Source: Mycolicibacillus parakoreensis (GTDB lineage Bacteria > Actinomycetota > Actinomycetes > Mycobacteriales > Mycobacteriaceae). Taken from it: a stretch of DNA of 64,000 bases. Location of the stretch: contig NZ_CP092365.1 in NCBI RefSeq assembly GCF_022370835.2, positions 3,844,001 to 3,908,000 of the forward strand, read 5' to 3'. Position 1 is the first letter of the stretch. Each line of letters opens with the position of its first letter. Below the pieces are notes generated by a model. That model saw nothing but the letters and a program-made list of their open reading frames with translations, had not been told where the DNA came from and did not search any database. The position numbers were made by a program, and so were the translations under genes. Positions 50,720 through 62,309 of the stretch are shown one piece after another.

Positions 50720-51450
50720 GCGCCGCGGCGGTCTCGGTGCAGGGCCGCGACCTGCATCTGCGGCTGGGCGGGGCGACGGTGCTGCGCGGGGTCGACATCG
50801 AGGTCGCGGCCGGCACCACCACCGCGGTGATCGGGCCGTCCGGGTCGGGCAAGTCCAGCCTGCTGCGCACCCTGAACCGGCTGCACGAACCCGACCGCGG
50901 CGACATCCTGCTCGACGGGCGTTCGGTGCTCGCCGAGAACCCCGACCGGCTGCGCCGCCGCATCGGGATGGTGTTTCAGGGGTTCAACCTGTTTCCGCAC
51001 CGCAGCGTGCTGCACAACGTCGCGCTCGGCCCGCGGCGGCTGCTCGGGCTCGACGACGCCGCCGCCACCGAGCGCGCGCTGACCCAGCTGGAGCGGGTGG
51101 GGCTGGGCGATTACGCGCCGCGGCGTCCCGAGGCGCTCTCCGGCGGCCAGCAGCAGCGGGTGGCGATCGCGCGGGCCCTGGCGATGGACCCGCAGGTGAT
51201 GCTCTTCGACGAGCCCACCTCGGCGCTCGACCCCGAGCTGGTCAAAGGGGTGCTGGGGCTCATCGCCGACCTCGCCGGCGACGGGATGACGATGATCGTG
51301 GTCACCCACGAGATGGGGTTCGCGGCCTCCAGCTCCGATCAGGTGGTGTTCATCGACGACGGCCGGGTGGTGGAGGCCGGGGCGCCCGGGGAGCTGTTCG
51401 CCCACGCCCGCACCGACCGGTTGCGCCGGTTCCTGTCCCAAGTGCTTTGA
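50716..51450 (+). CDS. Polar amino-acid ABC transporter ATP-binding protein
   Basis: 244 aa from GTG 50716, overlapping the permease stop (GTGA) with CAGGAG upstream. Walker [10 protein letters not shown] near 40, Q-loop [10 protein letters not shown], signature [16 protein letters not shown], Walker [15 protein letters not shown] and H-loop VVTHEMGFA are all intact. It energises the fused binding-protein/permease. Confidence 0.95.
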   Translation: MSAAAVSVQGRDLHLRLGGATVLRGVDIEVAAGTTTAVIGPSGSGKSSLLRTLNRLHEPDRGDILLDGRSVLAENPDRLRRRIGMVFQGFNLFPHRSVLHNVALGPRRLLGLDDAAATERALTQLERVGLGDYAPRRPEALSGGQQQRVAIARALAMDPQVMLFDEPTSALDPELVKGVLGLIADLAGDGMTMIVVTHEMGFAASSSDQVVFIDDGRVVEAGAPGELFAHARTDRLRRFLSQVL

Positions 51451-51488
51451 GCACCACGGCCCCACGGCGTCGACCACCGGTTAAACTG

Positions 51489-51507
51489 GCTCATTATGGC
51501 AATGAGC
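51489..51507. promoter_or_regulatory. Inverted repeat spanning the marR start codon
   Basis: GCTCATT-ATGGC-AATGAGC: perfect 7-base arms, with the ATG (51496) in the 5-base centre. A repressor bound here would cover the start of its own gene. TTAAACT just upstream could be part of the -10 region, which fits a leaderless transcript. Confidence 0.6.
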
Positions 51508-52014
51508 GATGCCGCCCCACCGGAGGTGGCGGAGCTGGCGGAGGGACTGCACCGCACCCTGACCAAACTGTTCGCGATCCTGCGCCGCGGCGACACCAAC
51601 CGCGACGCCACCGGGGATCTGACCCTGGCGCAACTGTCGATCCTCTACACCCTGCTCGGGCAGGGCCCGATGCGGATGACCGAACTGGCCGCCCACGAAC
51701 GGGTGCGCACCCCCACCACCACCGTGGCGATCCGCCGCCTGGAGAAGATCGGCCTGGTCAAACGCTCCCGGGACCCGTCGGATCTGCGCGCGGTCCTCGT
51801 CGACATCACCCCCGAGGGCCTGGCGGTGCACCACGAATCGCTGGCGAACCGACGTGCCGCGCTCTCGGCGATGCTCAGCCAGCTCAGCCAGGCCGAGGTC
51901 GACGCGCTGGTCAACGCGTTGGTGCCGCTGGAGCGGCTGGCCGCCAGCGAGCCGACCCGCGGCGTGGGCGCCGGCTGCGAGGACCCGGTCCGCCCCGACG
52001 CCCTCGGCGGGTAG
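51496..52014 (+). CDS. MarR-family transcriptional regulator (Rv0042c-like)
   Basis: 172 aa. Helix-turn-helix about 60-95 (MRMTELAAHERVRTPTTTVA, then IRRLEKIGLVKRSRDPSDLR) with the wing arginines typical of MarR. Two starts are possible, ATG 51496 or ATG 51502; there is no Shine-Dalgarno. The inverted repeat across the start suggests autoregulation. The SDR gene follows within 5 bases and is probably in the same transcript. Confidence 0.9.
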   Translation: MAMSDAAPPEVAELAEGLHRTLTKLFAILRRGDTNRDATGDLTLAQLSILYTLLGQGPMRMTELAAHERVRTPTTTVAIRRLEKIGLVKRSRDPSDLRAVLVDITPEGLAVHHESLANRRAALSAMLSQLSQAEVDALVNALVPLERLAASEPTRGVGAGCEDPVRPDALGG

Positions 52015-52018
52015 CGCG

Positions 52019-52693
52019 ATGAGCGCCCGCCCCACCGCCCTGATCACCGGTGCCAGCAGCGGCATCGGCACCGCGATCGCCGCGGCGCTGGCCCCCACCC
52101 ACGCCCTGGTGCTGGCCGGGCGGCCCTCGCCGCGGTTGCGCGCGGTCGCCGACCGGTTCGGCGCCGACACCGTGGCGCTCGACCTCGGCGCGGTGCACAC
52201 CGCGGTCGATGCGGCGGGCCTGCCCGACGACCTCGACGTGCTGGTCCACAACGCCGGGGTGGCACTGCCGGCGCGGGTCGCCGAATCCGACGTGGCGCAG
52301 TGGCGCACCACCTTGGAGGTCAACGTCGTCGGCGCGGTCGGGCTGACCCTGGCGCTGCTGCCGGCGTTGCGCCGCGCCGGCGGGCAGGTGGTGTTCGTCA
52401 ACTCCGGGTCGGGGCTGCGGTCCTCACCGGGGCTGGCGTCCTACTCGGCGAGCAAGGCGGCGTTGCGGGCGTTCGCCGACTCGCTGCGCGAGGACGAACC
52501 CGCCCTGCGGGTGACCAGTGTGCACCCGGGCCGCACCGACACCGCCATGCAGCGCACGCTGGTCGACTACGAGGGCGGCGACTACGACCCGGCGCGGTTC
52601 CTGCGGCCGGAGACCGTCGCCGCCGTGGTGGCCGACGCGGTGGCCACCCCGCCCGACGGGCACGTGCACCAGGTGGTGCTGCGGCCGCGCTGA
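52019..52693 (+). CDS. Short-chain dehydrogenase following marR
   Basis: 224 aa. Cofactor motif TGASSGIG near 12, NAGVALP near 80, catalytic Ser in NSGSGLR and Tyr-x-x-x-Lys in SYSASKAA. After beta2, AGRPSPRL carries an Arg favouring NADP. Such short SDRs act on small aldehydes or ketones; the substrate is unknown. ATG 52019 starts five bases after the marR stop. Converges with leuS, 31 bases away. Confidence 0.85.
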   Translation: MSARPTALITGASSGIGTAIAAALAPTHALVLAGRPSPRLRAVADRFGADTVALDLGAVHTAVDAAGLPDDLDVLVHNAGVALPARVAESDVAQWRTTLEVNVVGAVGLTLALLPALRRAGGQVVFVNSGSGLRSSPGLASYSASKAALRAFADSLREDEPALRVTSVHPGRTDTAMQRTLVDYEGGDYDPARFLRPETVAAVVADAVATPPDGHVHQVVLRPR

Positions 52694-52724
52694 GGTTTCA
52701 CGGGAAACACCCCCGCACCGGGCG

Positions 52725-55604
52725 TCAGAGCACCAGGTTGACCAGCCGCCCGGGCACCACGATCACCTTCTTCGGGTCGGCGCCGCCGAGGAATCCGCGC
52801 ACCTTCTCGTCGGCGAGGGCGGCGGCCTCCACCGCGGCGGCGTCGGCGTCGGCGGCCACCGTGATCAGCCCCCGCTTCTTGCCGTTGACCTGTACCGGGT
52901 AGTCGACGGTGTCGGCCACCAGATACGCCGGGTCGGCCTGCGGGAACGGTCCGTGGGCCAGCGAGGTGTCGTGGCCGAGCCGCGCCCACAGCTCCTCGGC
53001 CAGGTGCGGGGCCAGCGGCGCGAGCAGCAGCACCAGCGGTTCGACCGCCGCCCGCGCGCTCACCGCCTGCTTGGTCAGGTGGTTGGTGTACTCGATGAGC
53101 TTGGCGGCGGCGGTGTTGTTGCGCAGCGCCCGGTAGTCCTCGGTCACCCCGGCGATGGTGCGGTGCAGCAGCCGCAGCGTCGCCTCGTCGAGGGCCTCGT
53201 GGGCGGCGACGCGCACCGCGCCGGTCTGCTCGTCGACGACCAGGCGCCACACCCGCTGCAGGAACCGGAACGCCCCGACCACGTCCTTGGTCGCCCACGG
53301 CCGCGACGCCTCCAGCGGGCCCATCGACATCTCGTAGACCCGCAGGGTGTCGGCCCCGTAGTCGTCGCAGATCTGGTCCGGCGAGACCGAGTTCTTCAGG
53401 CTCTTGCCCATCTTGCCGAACTCCCGGCGCACCGCCACCTCGCCGTCGGGCCCGCGGTAGCAGTACCCGCCGTCGCGGGCCACGACGTCGGCGGCCGGCA
53501 CGTACGCCCCGCGCGCGTCGGTGTAGGCGTCGGCCTGGATGTAGCCCTGGTTGACCAGACGCCGGTAGGGCTCCCGGGAGCTGACGTGGCCCAGGTCGTG
53601 CAGCACCTTGTGCCAGAACCGGGCGTAGAGCAGGTGCAGCACCGCGTGCTCGACCCCGCCGACGTAGAGATCGACCCCGCCGGGATCGTTGGGGCCGTGC
53701 TCGGCGGGCCGCGGCCCCATCCAGTACGCCTCGTTCTCCGGGGCGCAGAACTGCTCGGTGTTGAACGGGTCGACGTAGCGCAGCTCATACCAGGAGCTGC
53801 CGGCCCACTGCGGCATCACGTTGGTGTCGCGGGTGTAGGTCTGCAGACCGTCGCCGAGGTCGAGCTCGACGTGCACCCAGTCGCCAGCGGTGGCCAGCGG
53901 CGGGGCGGGTTCGCTGTCGGGGTCGTCGGGGTCGAACGCCACCGGCGCGTAGTCGGGCACGTCGGGCAGCTCCACCGGCAGCGCCGCGTCGTCGAGCGGG
54001 TGCGCGCGGCCGGCCGCGTCGTAGACGATCGGAAACGGCTCGCCCCAGTAGCGCTGCCGGGCGAACAGCCAGTCGCGCAGCTTGTACTGCACCCGGGCCC
54101 GGCCGTGCCCGGAGTGCTCCAGGCGCTCGGTGACCGCCGCCTGTGCGGCGGTCACCGTCATCCCGTCGAGGTAGTCGGAGTTGACCAGGGTGCCGTCACC
54201 GGGGTGCGCGGCGGTGCTGACGTCCCCGCCGGTGATCACCTCGACGATCGGCAGCCCGAACGCGGTGGCGAACTCCCAGTCGCGCTGATCGTGGCCGGGC
54301 ACCGCCATGATCGCCCCGGTGCCGTAGCCGATCAGCACGTAGTCGGCGACGAAGATCGGGATCGCCGCCCCGTTGACCGGGTTGGTCGCCGTCGCACCGA
54401 GGAACACGCCGGTCTTGGTCTTGTTCTCCTGGCGTTCCAGGTCGGATTTCGCCGCGACCGCGCGACGGTAGGCGGCCACCGCCTCGACCGGGGTGGGCGC
54501 CGAATAGGTCCACGCCGGATCGACGCCGTCGGGCCAGGCCTCGGCGGTGAGCGCGTCGACCAGCGGATGTTCGGGCGCCAGAACCAGATACGTCGAGCCG
54601 AACAGTGTGTCGGGGCGGGTGGTGAACACCTCGACGGCGCCGGCCGCGGTGTCGAAGAGCACCTCCGCGCCCGACGAACGGCCGATCCAGTTGCGCTGCA
54701 TGGTCTTGACCTTCTCCGGCCAGTCCAGGACGTCGAGGTCCTCCAGCAACCGCTCCGAGTAGGCGGTGATGCGCATCATCCACTGGCGCAACCGTTTCCG
54801 GAACACCGGGAAATTGCCGCGCTCGCTGCGGCCGTCGGCGGTGACCTCCTCGTTGGCCAGCACCGTGCCGAGTCCCGGGCACCAGTTCACCAGCGAGTCC
54901 GCCCGGTACACCAGGCGGTAGCCGTCGATCGCGTCGGCACGCTCCTCGGCCGACAGCGCCGAGAAGTCCCGTCCGTCGTCGAGAACCCGTGCCCCGGAAT
55001 CCAGTTCATCGATGAGCTGTTGGATCGGCCGAGCCCTGTCGGTGTCGGGATCGAACCAGGAGTTGTAGATCTGCAGAAAGATCCACTGGGTCCACCGGTA
55101 GAAGTCCACGTCGGTCGTCGCCACGCCCCGGCGGGTGTCGTGCCCGAATCCCAGCCGGCCCACCTGGCGGCGGAAATTGACGATGTTGGACTCGGTGCGG
55201 ACGCGCGGATGGGTGCCGGTCTGCGCCGCGTACTGCTCGGCGGGCAGCCCGAACGCGTCGAACCCCAACGTGTGCAACACGTTCCGTCCGGTCATCCGGT
55301 GGTAACGGGCGTAGACGTCGGTGGCGATGTAGCCCAGCGGATGCCCGACGTGCAGGCCGTCGCCGGACGGGTAGGGGAACATGTCCTGGACGAACATCTT
55401 GTCCGCCGGCAACGGCGCGCCGTCGGCCGGGGCCAGCTCCCCCACCGGGTTGGCGACGTGAAACGTGCCGCGCCGATCCCACTGCTGCTGCCAGGCCCGT
55501 TCGAGGCGCCCGGCCAGCGCCGCGGTGTACCGATACGGCGGTGCGGCGGGGTCGCTGGGCGCGCCGGGCGCGGACCCCGGGCCGGTCGTCGACGATTCGG
55601 TCAC
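52725..55604 (-). CDS. leuS: Leucyl-tRNA synthetase
   Basis: 959 aa (M. tuberculosis 969). Class I signature HIGH is represented by HVGHPLG in [20 protein letters not shown], and KMSKS by KMGKS ([16 protein letters not shown]). The editing (CP1) domain with [13 protein letters not shown] and the C-terminal anticodon-binding domain are present. GTG 55604 gives a start close to that of other mycobacteria; upstream frame (to 56450) overlaps the divergent Mtc28 gene and is not used. Confidence 0.97.
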   Translation of the reverse strand: MTESSTTGPGSAPGAPSDPAAPPYRYTAALAGRLERAWQQQWDRRGTFHVANPVGELAPADGAPLPADKMFVQDMFPYPSGDGLHVGHPLGYIATDVYARYHRMTGRNVLHTLGFDAFGLPAEQYAAQTGTHPRVRTESNIVNFRRQVGRLGFGHDTRRGVATTDVDFYRWTQWIFLQIYNSWFDPDTDRARPIQQLIDELDSGARVLDDGRDFSALSAEERADAIDGYRLVYRADSLVNWCPGLGTVLANEEVTADGRSERGNFPVFRKRLRQWMMRITAYSERLLEDLDVLDWPEKVKTMQRNWIGRSSGAEVLFDTAAGAVEVFTTRPDTLFGSTYLVLAPEHPLVDALTAEAWPDGVDPAWTYSAPTPVEAVAAYRRAVAAKSDLERQENKTKTGVFLGATATNPVNGAAIPIFVADYVLIGYGTGAIMAVPGHDQRDWEFATAFGLPIVEVITGGDVSTAAHPGDGTLVNSDYLDGMTVTAAQAAVTERLEHSGHGRARVQYKLRDWLFARQRYWGEPFPIVYDAAGRAHPLDDAALPVELPDVPDYAPVAFDPDDPDSEPAPPLATAGDWVHVELDLGDGLQTYTRDTNVMPQWAGSSWYELRYVDPFNTEQFCAPENEAYWMGPRPAEHGPNDPGGVDLYVGGVEHAVLHLLYARFWHKVLHDLGHVSSREPYRRLVNQGYIQADAYTDARGAYVPAADVVARDGGYCYRGPDGEVAVRREFGKMGKSLKNSVSPDQICDDYGADTLRVYEMSMGPLEASRPWATKDVVGAFRFLQRVWRLVVDEQTGAVRVAAHEALDEATLRLLHRTIAGVTEDYRALRNNTAAAKLIEYTNHLTKQAVSARAAVEPLVLLLAPLAPHLAEELWARLGHDTSLAHGPFPQADPAYLVADTVDYPVQVNGKKRGLITVAADADAAAVEAAALADEKVRGFLGGADPKKVIVVPGRLVNLVL

Positions 55605-55811
55605 GTCCCACAGGGTATAAGGGCGCGCGCGAGGCCCCCGCGGGCCACGGGGGTCTCGATCGGGTTGCGGTCCGATCAGGGCCCGATTCCGGGTCGATAC
55701 CGGCTCGGTTCCGATCGCATCGCGGCGCTGCCGGGGCGGCCACCGGCCGGTTAGTGTCGGCGCAGAACCCGGGGTGTCGGCCCCGAGCCGTTCGGAAGGA
55801 CCGATGTCGAG

Positions 55812-56753
55812 ATGTTGCACACCGCCCGTCGTTGGCCGGCGTTGACCGGGGTGCTGACCGCCGCGCTCGCCGCGGCGGTGACGTTCGGGCCGGTCGCGGC
55901 CGCCGACCCGGCGCCCGCCCCGCCGTCGCCGCAGCCGGCCCCGCTGACCCCCGACGCCCTGGCCCGGCACAACCCGGCCGCCGGGCCGGTGACCGCGCCG
56001 CGCCCGCAGATCGCCACCCCGGCGGCTCCGGCCGGGCCCACGACGCAGCCGCTGGTGCCGGCCACCTCCGACACGTTGCGCGAGTACCTGCAGGACCAGG
56101 GGGTGGAGCTGGAGCCGCAGCAGGCCGCCGGTTTCGACGCCCTGGACATCACCTTGCCGGTGCCGACCGGCTGGACCCGGGTGCCCGACCCGAACGTGCC
56201 GGACGCGTTCGTGGTGATCGCCAACCGCAACAGCAACTCGCTGTACACCTCCAACGCGGCACTGGTGGTCTACCGCCTGGTCGGCGACTTCGATGCCCGC
56301 GAAGCCATCACCCACGCCAACATCGAGACCCAGCAGCAGTCCGCGTGGCGCACCACCGACCAGGCGATCGCCGACTACAACGGCCAGCCCACGGCCCGCA
56401 TCGAGGGCACGTTCCGCCAGAACGACATGACGCTGAACACCTCCCGGCACACCATCATCGCCGACTCCGGCGTCGAGGGCGCCGACGGCGCCGACCGCTA
56501 CCTGGTGTCGCTGGCGGTGACCAACGCGGCCAACCTGGCGGTCAGCGACGCGACCGCCACCGAGGCGATCCTCACCGGGTTCTCGGTGCGCCCGCCGGCC
56601 GCCGCGACGCCGGGGCGCGCGCCGAACGCGCCCGCCGCACCGGCGGCACCCGCCGCACCGGCGGCACCCGCCGCACCGGCGGCGCCGGCGCCCACCGCGG
56701 CGGCCCCGGCGGCACCCGGCCCGGCGGCGCCGGTGCCCACCCCGCGCCGCTAG
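55812..56753 (+). CDS. mtc28: Proline-rich 28-kDa antigen homologue (Mtc28, Rv0040c)
   Basis: 313 aa. A Sec signal peptide ends at about residue 30 ([11 protein letters not shown]). A Pro/Ala segment to about 85 precedes the conserved domain ([59 protein letters not shown]). A C-terminal tail of tandem Ala/Pro triplets and hexads (about 280-310) follows. LpqN/Mtc28 family, secreted; function unknown. Divergent from leuS by about 207 bases. Confidence 0.92.
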   Translation: MLHTARRWPALTGVLTAALAAAVTFGPVAAADPAPAPPSPQPAPLTPDALARHNPAAGPVTAPRPQIATPAAPAGPTTQPLVPATSDTLREYLQDQGVELEPQQAAGFDALDITLPVPTGWTRVPDPNVPDAFVVIANRNSNSLYTSNAALVVYRLVGDFDAREAITHANIETQQQSAWRTTDQAIADYNGQPTARIEGTFRQNDMTLNTSRHTIIADSGVEGADGADRYLVSLAVTNAANLAVSDATATEAILTGFSVRPPAAATPGRAPNAPAAPAAPAAPAAPAAPAAPAPTAAAPAAPGPAAPVPTPRR

Positions 56754-56779
56754 CCGGGCGGCCTTCTATCCTGGGATCC

Positions 56780-57127
56780 ATGCTGATCGCCACGGTGCTG
56801 TGCTGCGGCGCGGCGCTGCTGGTGGCCGCGCGCGGGGTGTGGACGCTGACCCGCCCCGACACCGGCGACCCGGTGCAGCGGGTACTGCGCGCGGTGGCCC
56901 CGACCCAGCTGGCCGCCGCCAGCATGCTCGCCGTGGCCGGGGTGGCCGCCGCGGTGGCGCCGCGCGGCCCGGCGGTGGCGGTGCTGATCGTCGGGATCCT
57001 CGGCGCCGCCGGCACCGTCGCCGCCGGGATCTGGCACTCCGCGCGCTACGCCGCGGCCGCCGAGACCCGCCGGCGCTCCGCCGGCTGCGCGGGGGCCTGC
57101 AGCGCCTGCACCCAGCCCTGCCCCTAG
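56780..57127 (+). CDS. Small membrane protein (Rv0039c-like)
   Basis: 115 aa, identical in length to the M. tuberculosis protein. Three hydrophobic segments ([57 protein letters not shown]) and a Cys-rich tail ([13 protein letters not shown]). Uncharacterised. Twenty-six bases after mtc28. Confidence 0.85.
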   Translation: MLIATVLCCGAALLVAARGVWTLTRPDTGDPVQRVLRAVAPTQLAAASMLAVAGVAAAVAPRGPAVAVLIVGILGAAGTVAAGIWHSARYAAAAETRRRSAGCAGACSACTQPCP

Positions 57128-57221
57128 GGGGTTCGGCGCCGTCGGCGTGGGTTTGTGCGGCCACGGCGGCGACACGCCGACCGGCCGACGCCACCAACGC
57201 ACAACCCCCAGGGGTACTCGC

Positions 57222-57827
57222 TTAGTTGCGGCTGATGTCGATCGGGTGGCTGGCCAGCAGCGCCAGCGGCAGCGGCTGGCGGCGCAGCACCCGCGCCCAC
57301 AGGTCGGCTCCCGGCCCGACCAGCACGTCCGACGGCATCGCCGACAGCACGATCCAGTCGTCGCGGTCGATCTCGTCCTCGAGCTGCCCGATCGTCCACC
57401 CGGCGTAGCCGGCGTAGATGCGGACCCCTTCGACCAGCGGGGCGAGGGTCGCCGGGTCGCTGTCGAGGTCGACCATCACCATCCGGCCGGCCACCGGTCG
57501 CAGCCCGGCCACCCCGGTGGCGTCGACCCCGACGCGCAGCGTGGCCAGGCACAGCGCGGCGTCCCGTTTGACCGGGCCGCCGATGAACATCGTCTTCGGT
57601 TTGGCGGCCAGACTCACCCACTGCGGCAACACGTTGTAGACCGCGGTCTCCGACGGCCGGTTGAGCACCACCCCCAGGGTGCCGCCGTCGTTGTGTTCGA
57701 CGATGTAGATCACGCTGCGCCGAAACGTCGGCTCCAACAGGTCGGTGTTGGCCAGCAGCAGCGTGCCCGCCCGGATGCGCTGCGCCGGCGGCGCGACATA
57801 GTCCTCGGGGTCTTCGGGCTGGGCCAC
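57222..57827 (-). CDS. YqgE/AlgH family protein (Rv0038-like)
   Basis: 201 aa from GTG 57827 (M. tuberculosis 202). Starts [20 protein letters not shown], then [43 protein letters not shown] and [18 protein letters not shown], the complete AlgH signature order. Cytoplasmic, function not established in mycobacteria. Converges with Rv0039c. Confidence 0.95.
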   Translation of the reverse strand: MAQPEDPEDYVAPPAQRIRAGTLLLANTDLLEPTFRRSVIYIVEHNDGGTLGVVLNRPSETAVYNVLPQWVSLAAKPKTMFIGGPVKRDAALCLATLRVGVDATGVAGLRPVAGRMVMVDLDSDPATLAPLVEGVRIYAGYAGWTIGQLEDEIDRDDWIVLSAMPSDVLVGPGADLWARVLRRQPLPLALLASHPIDISRN

Positions 57828-57950
57828 TCCCCCATCATGACACTGCCCGGCCCGCGCGGTGGACAACCGGCCGCCGCAGACGGCGATAATTTGTACGGTG
57901 ATCCCGGCCGGCGTCCGCCGGGGCCCGTTCGCATCGGAAGGCAGGATCGG

Positions 57951-59225
57951 TTGACCCAGCCCCGCAGCCCCGCCGCGCTCTGGCGCACGGTGCGCGGGTT
58001 CGGGGATTTCTGGCGGCTGCTCAAGCTGCGCGCGGCCAGCCAGTTCGGCGACGGGCTGTTTCAGGCGGGCCTGGCCGGGGCGCTGCTGTTCAACCCCGAA
58101 CGGGTCGCCGACCCGTGGGAGGTGGCCGCGGCGTTCGCGGTGCTGTTCTTGCCGTACTCGCTGCTCGGCCCGTTCGCCGGGGCGCTGCTGGACCGGTGGG
58201 ATCGGCGCCTGGTGCTCATCGCCGCCAACGCCGCGCGGCTGGTCCTTGTCGTCGGGATCGCGGTGCTGCTGGCGGTCGGGGCCGGCGAGGTGGCGGTGCT
58301 GTGCACCGCGCTGCTGGCCAACGGGTTCACCCGGTTCGTCAGCTCCGGGCTCTCCGCGGCGTTGCCGCACGTGGTGCCGCGGCGGCTGGTGGTGACGATG
58401 AACTCGGTGGCGGTGGCCACCGGGGCGGTCGCGGCGTTTTGCGGCGCCTACTTCATGCTGGTGCCCCGCCAGCTGGTCGGCGCCGGCGACACCGGCGCGG
58501 CGACCGTGATCGTGTTGGTCACCCTGCCGGTGGCCTACGCACTGCTGCTGGCGGCGCGCTTCCCGCCGCGGGTGCTCGGGCCGCTGCCGCTGGCGGCCGC
58601 CGCCACCCGGTCGGTGGCCTACGCGGTGGCCACCGGGTGGGTGGCCGGGCTGCGCACCCTGCGGATCTATCCGACCGTGGCGGCCACCCTCTCCGGGCTG
58701 GTGGCCCACCGGATGGCGTTCGGGATCAACACCCTGCTGGTGTTGGTGCTGGTGCGCCACACCGGCCCGCAGGCCACCGCGGGGCTGGCCGGGCTGGGCA
58801 CCGCGGCGCTGTTCGGGGTGGCCACCGGCGCGGGCTCGTTCGCCGCCACCCTGCTCACCCCGGCGCTCGTCGGCCGCGTCGGGCGCTACGCCACCGGCAA
58901 CGGCGCGCTCGCACTGGCCGCGGCGGTGCAGCTCGGCGCCGTCGGCCTGCAGCTGCCGGTGCTGCTGGCCTGCGGCTGCGCGCTGGGCATGGCGGGGCAG
59001 ACGGTGAAACTCTGCGCCGACTCCGCGATGCAGATCGACGTCGACGACGCACGGCGCGGCCACGTGTTCACCGTGCAGGACGCGCTGTTCTGGGTGGCGT
59101 TCGTCACCGCGATCGCCGCGGCCGCCTCGGTGATCCCCGCCGACGGCCACGCCCCGGGGCTGGTGGTCACCGCCACCGGCATGTATCTGGTCGGGTTGGC
59201 CACACACGCGGTGTTCGCCCGTTGA
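57951..59225 (+). CDS. Major facilitator superfamily transporter (Rv0037c-like)
   Basis: 424 aa with about 10-12 membrane segments. The first loop carries the MFS2-like motif [13 protein letters not shown] (cf. GxLaDrxGrr). TTG 57951 is the best start: GGAAGG nine bases upstream, and the upstream in-frame sequence is antisense to the YqgE gene. Substrate unknown. Followed at 59246 by the Rv0036c-type gene. Confidence 0.88.
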   Translation: MTQPRSPAALWRTVRGFGDFWRLLKLRAASQFGDGLFQAGLAGALLFNPERVADPWEVAAAFAVLFLPYSLLGPFAGALLDRWDRRLVLIAANAARLVLVVGIAVLLAVGAGEVAVLCTALLANGFTRFVSSGLSAALPHVVPRRLVVTMNSVAVATGAVAAFCGAYFMLVPRQLVGAGDTGAATVIVLVTLPVAYALLLAARFPPRVLGPLPLAAAATRSVAYAVATGWVAGLRTLRIYPTVAATLSGLVAHRMAFGINTLLVLVLVRHTGPQATAGLAGLGTAALFGVATGAGSFAATLLTPALVGRVGRYATGNGALALAAAVQLGAVGLQLPVLLACGCALGMAGQTVKLCADSAMQIDVDDARRGHVFTVQDALFWVAFVTAIAAAASVIPADGHAPGLVVTATGMYLVGLATHAVFAR

Positions 59226-59245
59226 GCAGCGGTTAGTCTGAGCCG

Positions 59246-60034
59246 ATGGCCGGCCCCACCGACTCCCCCGCCGCCGCGGTCGTCGCCGATCTGCACGCCG
59301 AGAGCGAGGACCTCGACACGCTGGTCGCGCCGCTGAGCGCCGACGCCTGGCGCACCCCGACCCCGGCGCCGGGCTGGACGATCGCCCACCAGATCGCCCA
59401 TTTGCTGTGGACCGACCGGGTCGCGGTGCTCGCGATCACCGACGAGGACGGTTTCGCCGCGCAGCTGTCGGCGGCGCTGACCAACCCCACCGGGTTCGTC
59501 GACGACGGCGCCGCCGAGGGCGCGGCGCTGGCCCCCGACCGGCTGCTCACCGACTGGCGGCGCACCCGCGCCCGGCTGCACGACACGCTGCTGGACGTGC
59601 CCGAGGGCCGCAGACTGCCGTGGTTCGGCCCGCCGATGAGCGCGGCGTCGATGGCCACCGCCCGGCTGATGGAGACCTGGGCGCACGGGCTGGATGTGGC
59701 CGACGCGCTGGCGGTGGTGCGCCCGCCGACCGCCCGGCTGCGCTCGATCGCGCGCCTGGGGGTGCGCACCCGCGACTTCGCCTACAGCGTGCACGGGCTG
59801 ACCCCGCCGGCCGAACCGTTTCACGTCGCGCTGCGCGGCCCCGACGGCGCGCTGTGGACCTGGGGCCCCCCGGAGGCGCGTCAGCGGGTCACCGGCTCGG
59901 CCGAGGACTTCTGTGCGCTGGTCACCCAGCGCCGGGCCCGCGCCGCGCTCGATGTGCACGCCGACGGCGCCGACGCCGCGACCTGGCTGACCCTCGCCCA
60001 GGCCTTCGCCGGGCCGCCCGGCGCCGGACGCTGA
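59246..60034 (+). CDS. Mycothiol-dependent maleylpyruvate isomerase-family protein (DinB-like; Rv0036c)
   Basis: 262 aa. The DinB-like four-helix bundle is shown by [14 protein letters not shown] (metal-binding His) and [14 protein letters not shown] (second His near position 145), plus a C-terminal SCP2-like domain ([20 protein letters not shown]). Members add or transfer mycothiol. Reaction here unproven; about 20 bases after the MFS gene, so likely co-transcribed. Confidence 0.88.
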   Translation: MAGPTDSPAAAVVADLHAESEDLDTLVAPLSADAWRTPTPAPGWTIAHQIAHLLWTDRVAVLAITDEDGFAAQLSAALTNPTGFVDDGAAEGAALAPDRLLTDWRRTRARLHDTLLDVPEGRRLPWFGPPMSAASMATARLMETWAHGLDVADALAVVRPPTARLRSIARLGVRTRDFAYSVHGLTPPAEPFHVALRGPDGALWTWGPPEARQRVTGSAEDFCALVTQRRARAALDVHADGADAATWLTLAQAFAGPPGAGR

Positions 60035-60042
60035 AACCGGCG

Positions 60043-61491
60043 CTACGGCCCGTCGGCCGGGTCGCGCCGCGCCCACCACGCCCGCAGCTCGGCGATCGCC
60101 TCCTCGCGGGCCAGCGGGCCGCGCTGCAGCCGCAGCTCCTTGAGATAGCGCCACGCCTGGCCCACCCGCGGGCCGGCCGGGATGTCGAGGATCGTCATGA
60201 TCTCGTTGCCGTCGAGGTCGGGGCGGACCCGCTGCAGATCCTCGGCGGCCGCCAGCGCGGCGATCCGCCGCTCGAGCTCGTCGTAGTTGGCCTGCAGCCG
60301 CGCCGCGCGGCGCTTGTTGCGGGTGGTGCAGTCGGCGCGCACCAGCTTGTGCAGCCGGCCCAGCAGCGGCCCGGCGTCGGTGACGTAGCGCCGCACCGCC
60401 GAATCGGTCCAGTTGCCGTCGCCGTAGCCGTGGAACCGCAGATGCAGATACACCAGCTGGGAGATGTCGTGGACCATCTGCTTGGAGTACTTCAGCGCCC
60501 GCAGCCGTTTGCGGGCCATCTTCGCGCCCACCACCTCGTGGTGGTGGAAGCTCACCGCGCCGTCGGGCTCGTGACGGCGGGTGGCCGGTTTGCCGATGTC
60601 GTGCAGCAGCGCGGCCCAACGCAGCACCAGGTCCGGGCCGTCGTCCTCCAGGTCGATCGCCTGGCGCAGCACGGTCAGCGAATGCTGATAGACGTCCTTG
60701 TGCTGGTGGTGCTCGTCGATCGCCATGCGCATGCCGCCGATCTCGGGCAGCACCACCTCACCCATCCCGGTGCTCACCAGCAGGTCGATGCCGGCGACCG
60801 GGTCGGCGCCCGCCAGCAGCTTGTCCAGTTCGGCCGCGACGCGTTCGGCGGTGATCCGGGCCAGCTGCGGCGCCATCGCGGTGATCGCCGCGCGCACCCG
60901 CGGCGCCACGGTCAGCCCCAGCTGGGCGACGAACCGGGCGGCGCGCAGCATCCGCAGCGGATCGTCGCCGAAGGACTCCTCCGGTGCGGCGGGGGTGTCG
61001 AGCACCCCGGCGCGCAGCGCGGTCAGCCCGCCGAGCGGGTCGTGGAACTCCCCGGGCCCGTCGGCGGTGACGCGCACCGCCATCGCGTTGACGGTGAAGT
61101 CGCGGCGCACCAGGTCCTCGGCGAGGCGGGTGCCGAACCGCACCTGCGGGTTGCGCGAGACCCGGTCGTAGCGGTCGGCGCGGAACGTGGTGATCTCCAG
61201 CCGCGCCGCGCCCTTGCCGACCCCGACCGTGCCGAACTCGATGCCGGTGTCCCACAGCGCGTCGGCCCAGCCGCGCACCGCGGCCTGGATCTGCTCCGGG
61301 CGGGCGTCGGTGGTGAAATCCAGGTCCGGGCTGAGCCGGCCCAGCAGCGCGTCGCGCACCGACCCCCCGACCAGGTAGAGCTCCTGGCCGGCGGCGGCGA
61401 ACCGCGCCCCCAGTTCCCGCAGCAGCGCGGCGTGGCGGTTGAGCGCCACCGCCGCGGCCAGCAGGTCGTCGTCGTGGGTGGGGTCGGACAC
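60043..61491 (-). CDS. pcnA: CCA-adding/poly(A) polymerase family nucleotidyltransferase
   Basis: 482 aa. NTase domain: [20 protein letters not shown] with the GGxVRD and DxD motifs, then [14 protein letters not shown] domain: [17 protein letters not shown] with the metal-binding His-Asp. C-terminal helical region follows. It completes or repairs the tRNA 3' end, or polyadenylates RNA. GTG 61491 was chosen to match the usual start; the frame goes on to TTG 61554. Divergent from mutT4, sharing an 80-base promoter region. Confidence 0.95.
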   Translation of the reverse strand: MSDPTHDDDLLAAAVALNRHAALLRELGARFAAAGQELYLVGGSVRDALLGRLSPDLDFTTDARPEQIQAAVRGWADALWDTGIEFGTVGVGKGAARLEITTFRADRYDRVSRNPQVRFGTRLAEDLVRRDFTVNAMAVRVTADGPGEFHDPLGGLTALRAGVLDTPAAPEESFGDDPLRMLRAARFVAQLGLTVAPRVRAAITAMAPQLARITAERVAAELDKLLAGADPVAGIDLLVSTGMGEVVLPEIGGMRMAIDEHHQHKDVYQHSLTVLRQAIDLEDDGPDLVLRWAALLHDIGKPATRRHEPDGAVSFHHHEVVGAKMARKRLRALKYSKQMVHDISQLVYLHLRFHGYGDGNWTDSAVRRYVTDAGPLLGRLHKLVRADCTTRNKRRAARLQANYDELERRIAALAAAEDLQRVRPDLDGNEIMTILDIPAGPRVGQAWRYLKELRLQRGPLAREEAIAELRAWWARRDPADGP

Positions 61492-61571
61492 GGCCTGAAA
61501 GCCTAGCGGTGCCCGCGGGCCGGCGGCGAGCGTCCCGGGTGGCGCCGTCGCCAACAGCTAATATCGCTGGG

Positions 61572-62309
61572 GTGTCGGAGGGCGAACAGGCCAAACCACG
61601 ACGGCGCCGCAACCGGCGTCGCCGTCGGCGCCCCGTCGCTCCGGCCACCCCGCCGCCGGAGACCGCCGTCGACCCCGGCGCCTCGACCCCGCCGCGCCGG
61701 GCCCGCCCGGCGCGCCGCCGCGCCGAGCGGCTGCGCACCGTGCACGAGACCTCGGCCGGCGGGCTGGTGGTCGACGGGATCGACCGGCCCCGCGGCGAAC
61801 AGGTCGCCGCGCTCATCGGCCGGCTCGACCGGCGCGGGCGGATGCTGTGGTCGCTGCCCAAGGGCCACATCGAGGTCGGCGAGACCGCCGAGCAGACCGC
61901 GATCCGCGAGGTCGCCGAGGAGACCGGGCTGCAGGGCCGGGTGCTGGCGGCGCTGGGCAGCATCGACTACTGGTTCGTCACCGAGGGCCGGCGGGTGCAC
62001 AAAACCGTCCACCACTATCTGATGCGGTTTCACGGCGGGCAGCTCTGCGACGACGACGTCGAGGTCGCCGAGGTGGCGTGGGTGCCGGTCGCCGAGTTGC
62101 GCGCCCGGCTGGCCTACGCCGACGAACGCCGGCTGGCCGACGTCGCCGACCGGCTGCTCGACACCCTGCACAGCGACGGGCCCGCCGCCCTGCCGCCGCT
62201 GCCGCCGTCGGCGCCGCGGCGGCGGCCCCAGACCCATTCGCACGCCCGCAGTCATCGTCCCGACAACCGCAGCCCGCGCCGGAAGAACGGTCGCGGTCGA
62301 AGCCCGTGA
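61572..62309 (+). CDS. mutT4: Nudix hydrolase MutT4
   Basis: 245 aa. Arg-rich N-terminal 60 residues ([13 protein letters not shown]) precede the Nudix domain. Nudix box: [20 protein letters not shown], then TGL. A basic tail follows. Suspected house-cleaning of oxidised or modified nucleotides; in M. tuberculosis MutT4 loss raises mutation. GTG 61572; stop overlaps the next gene (GTGA). Confidence 0.93.
   Translation: MSEGEQAKPRRRRNRRRRRRPVAPATPPPETAVDPGASTPPRRARPARRRAERLRTVHETSAGGLVVDGIDRPRGEQVAALIGRLDRRGRMLWSLPKGHIEVGETAEQTAIREVAEETGLQGRVLAALGSIDYWFVTEGRRVHKTVHHYLMRFHGGQLCDDDVEVAEVAWVPVAELRARLAYADERRLADVADRLLDTLHSDGPAALPPLPPSAPRRRPQTHSHARSHRPDNRSPRRKNGRGRSP

Noticed and set aside
52518..55754. 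A 1078-codon plus-strand open frame opposite leuS
   Set aside because: Long antisense frames are common at this GC content; leuS is unmistakable on the other strand.
56640..56750. Possible minisatellite in the mtc28 3' end
   Set aside because: It encodes an Ala/Pro tail that is part of the protein and varies in all relatives; not an independent element.
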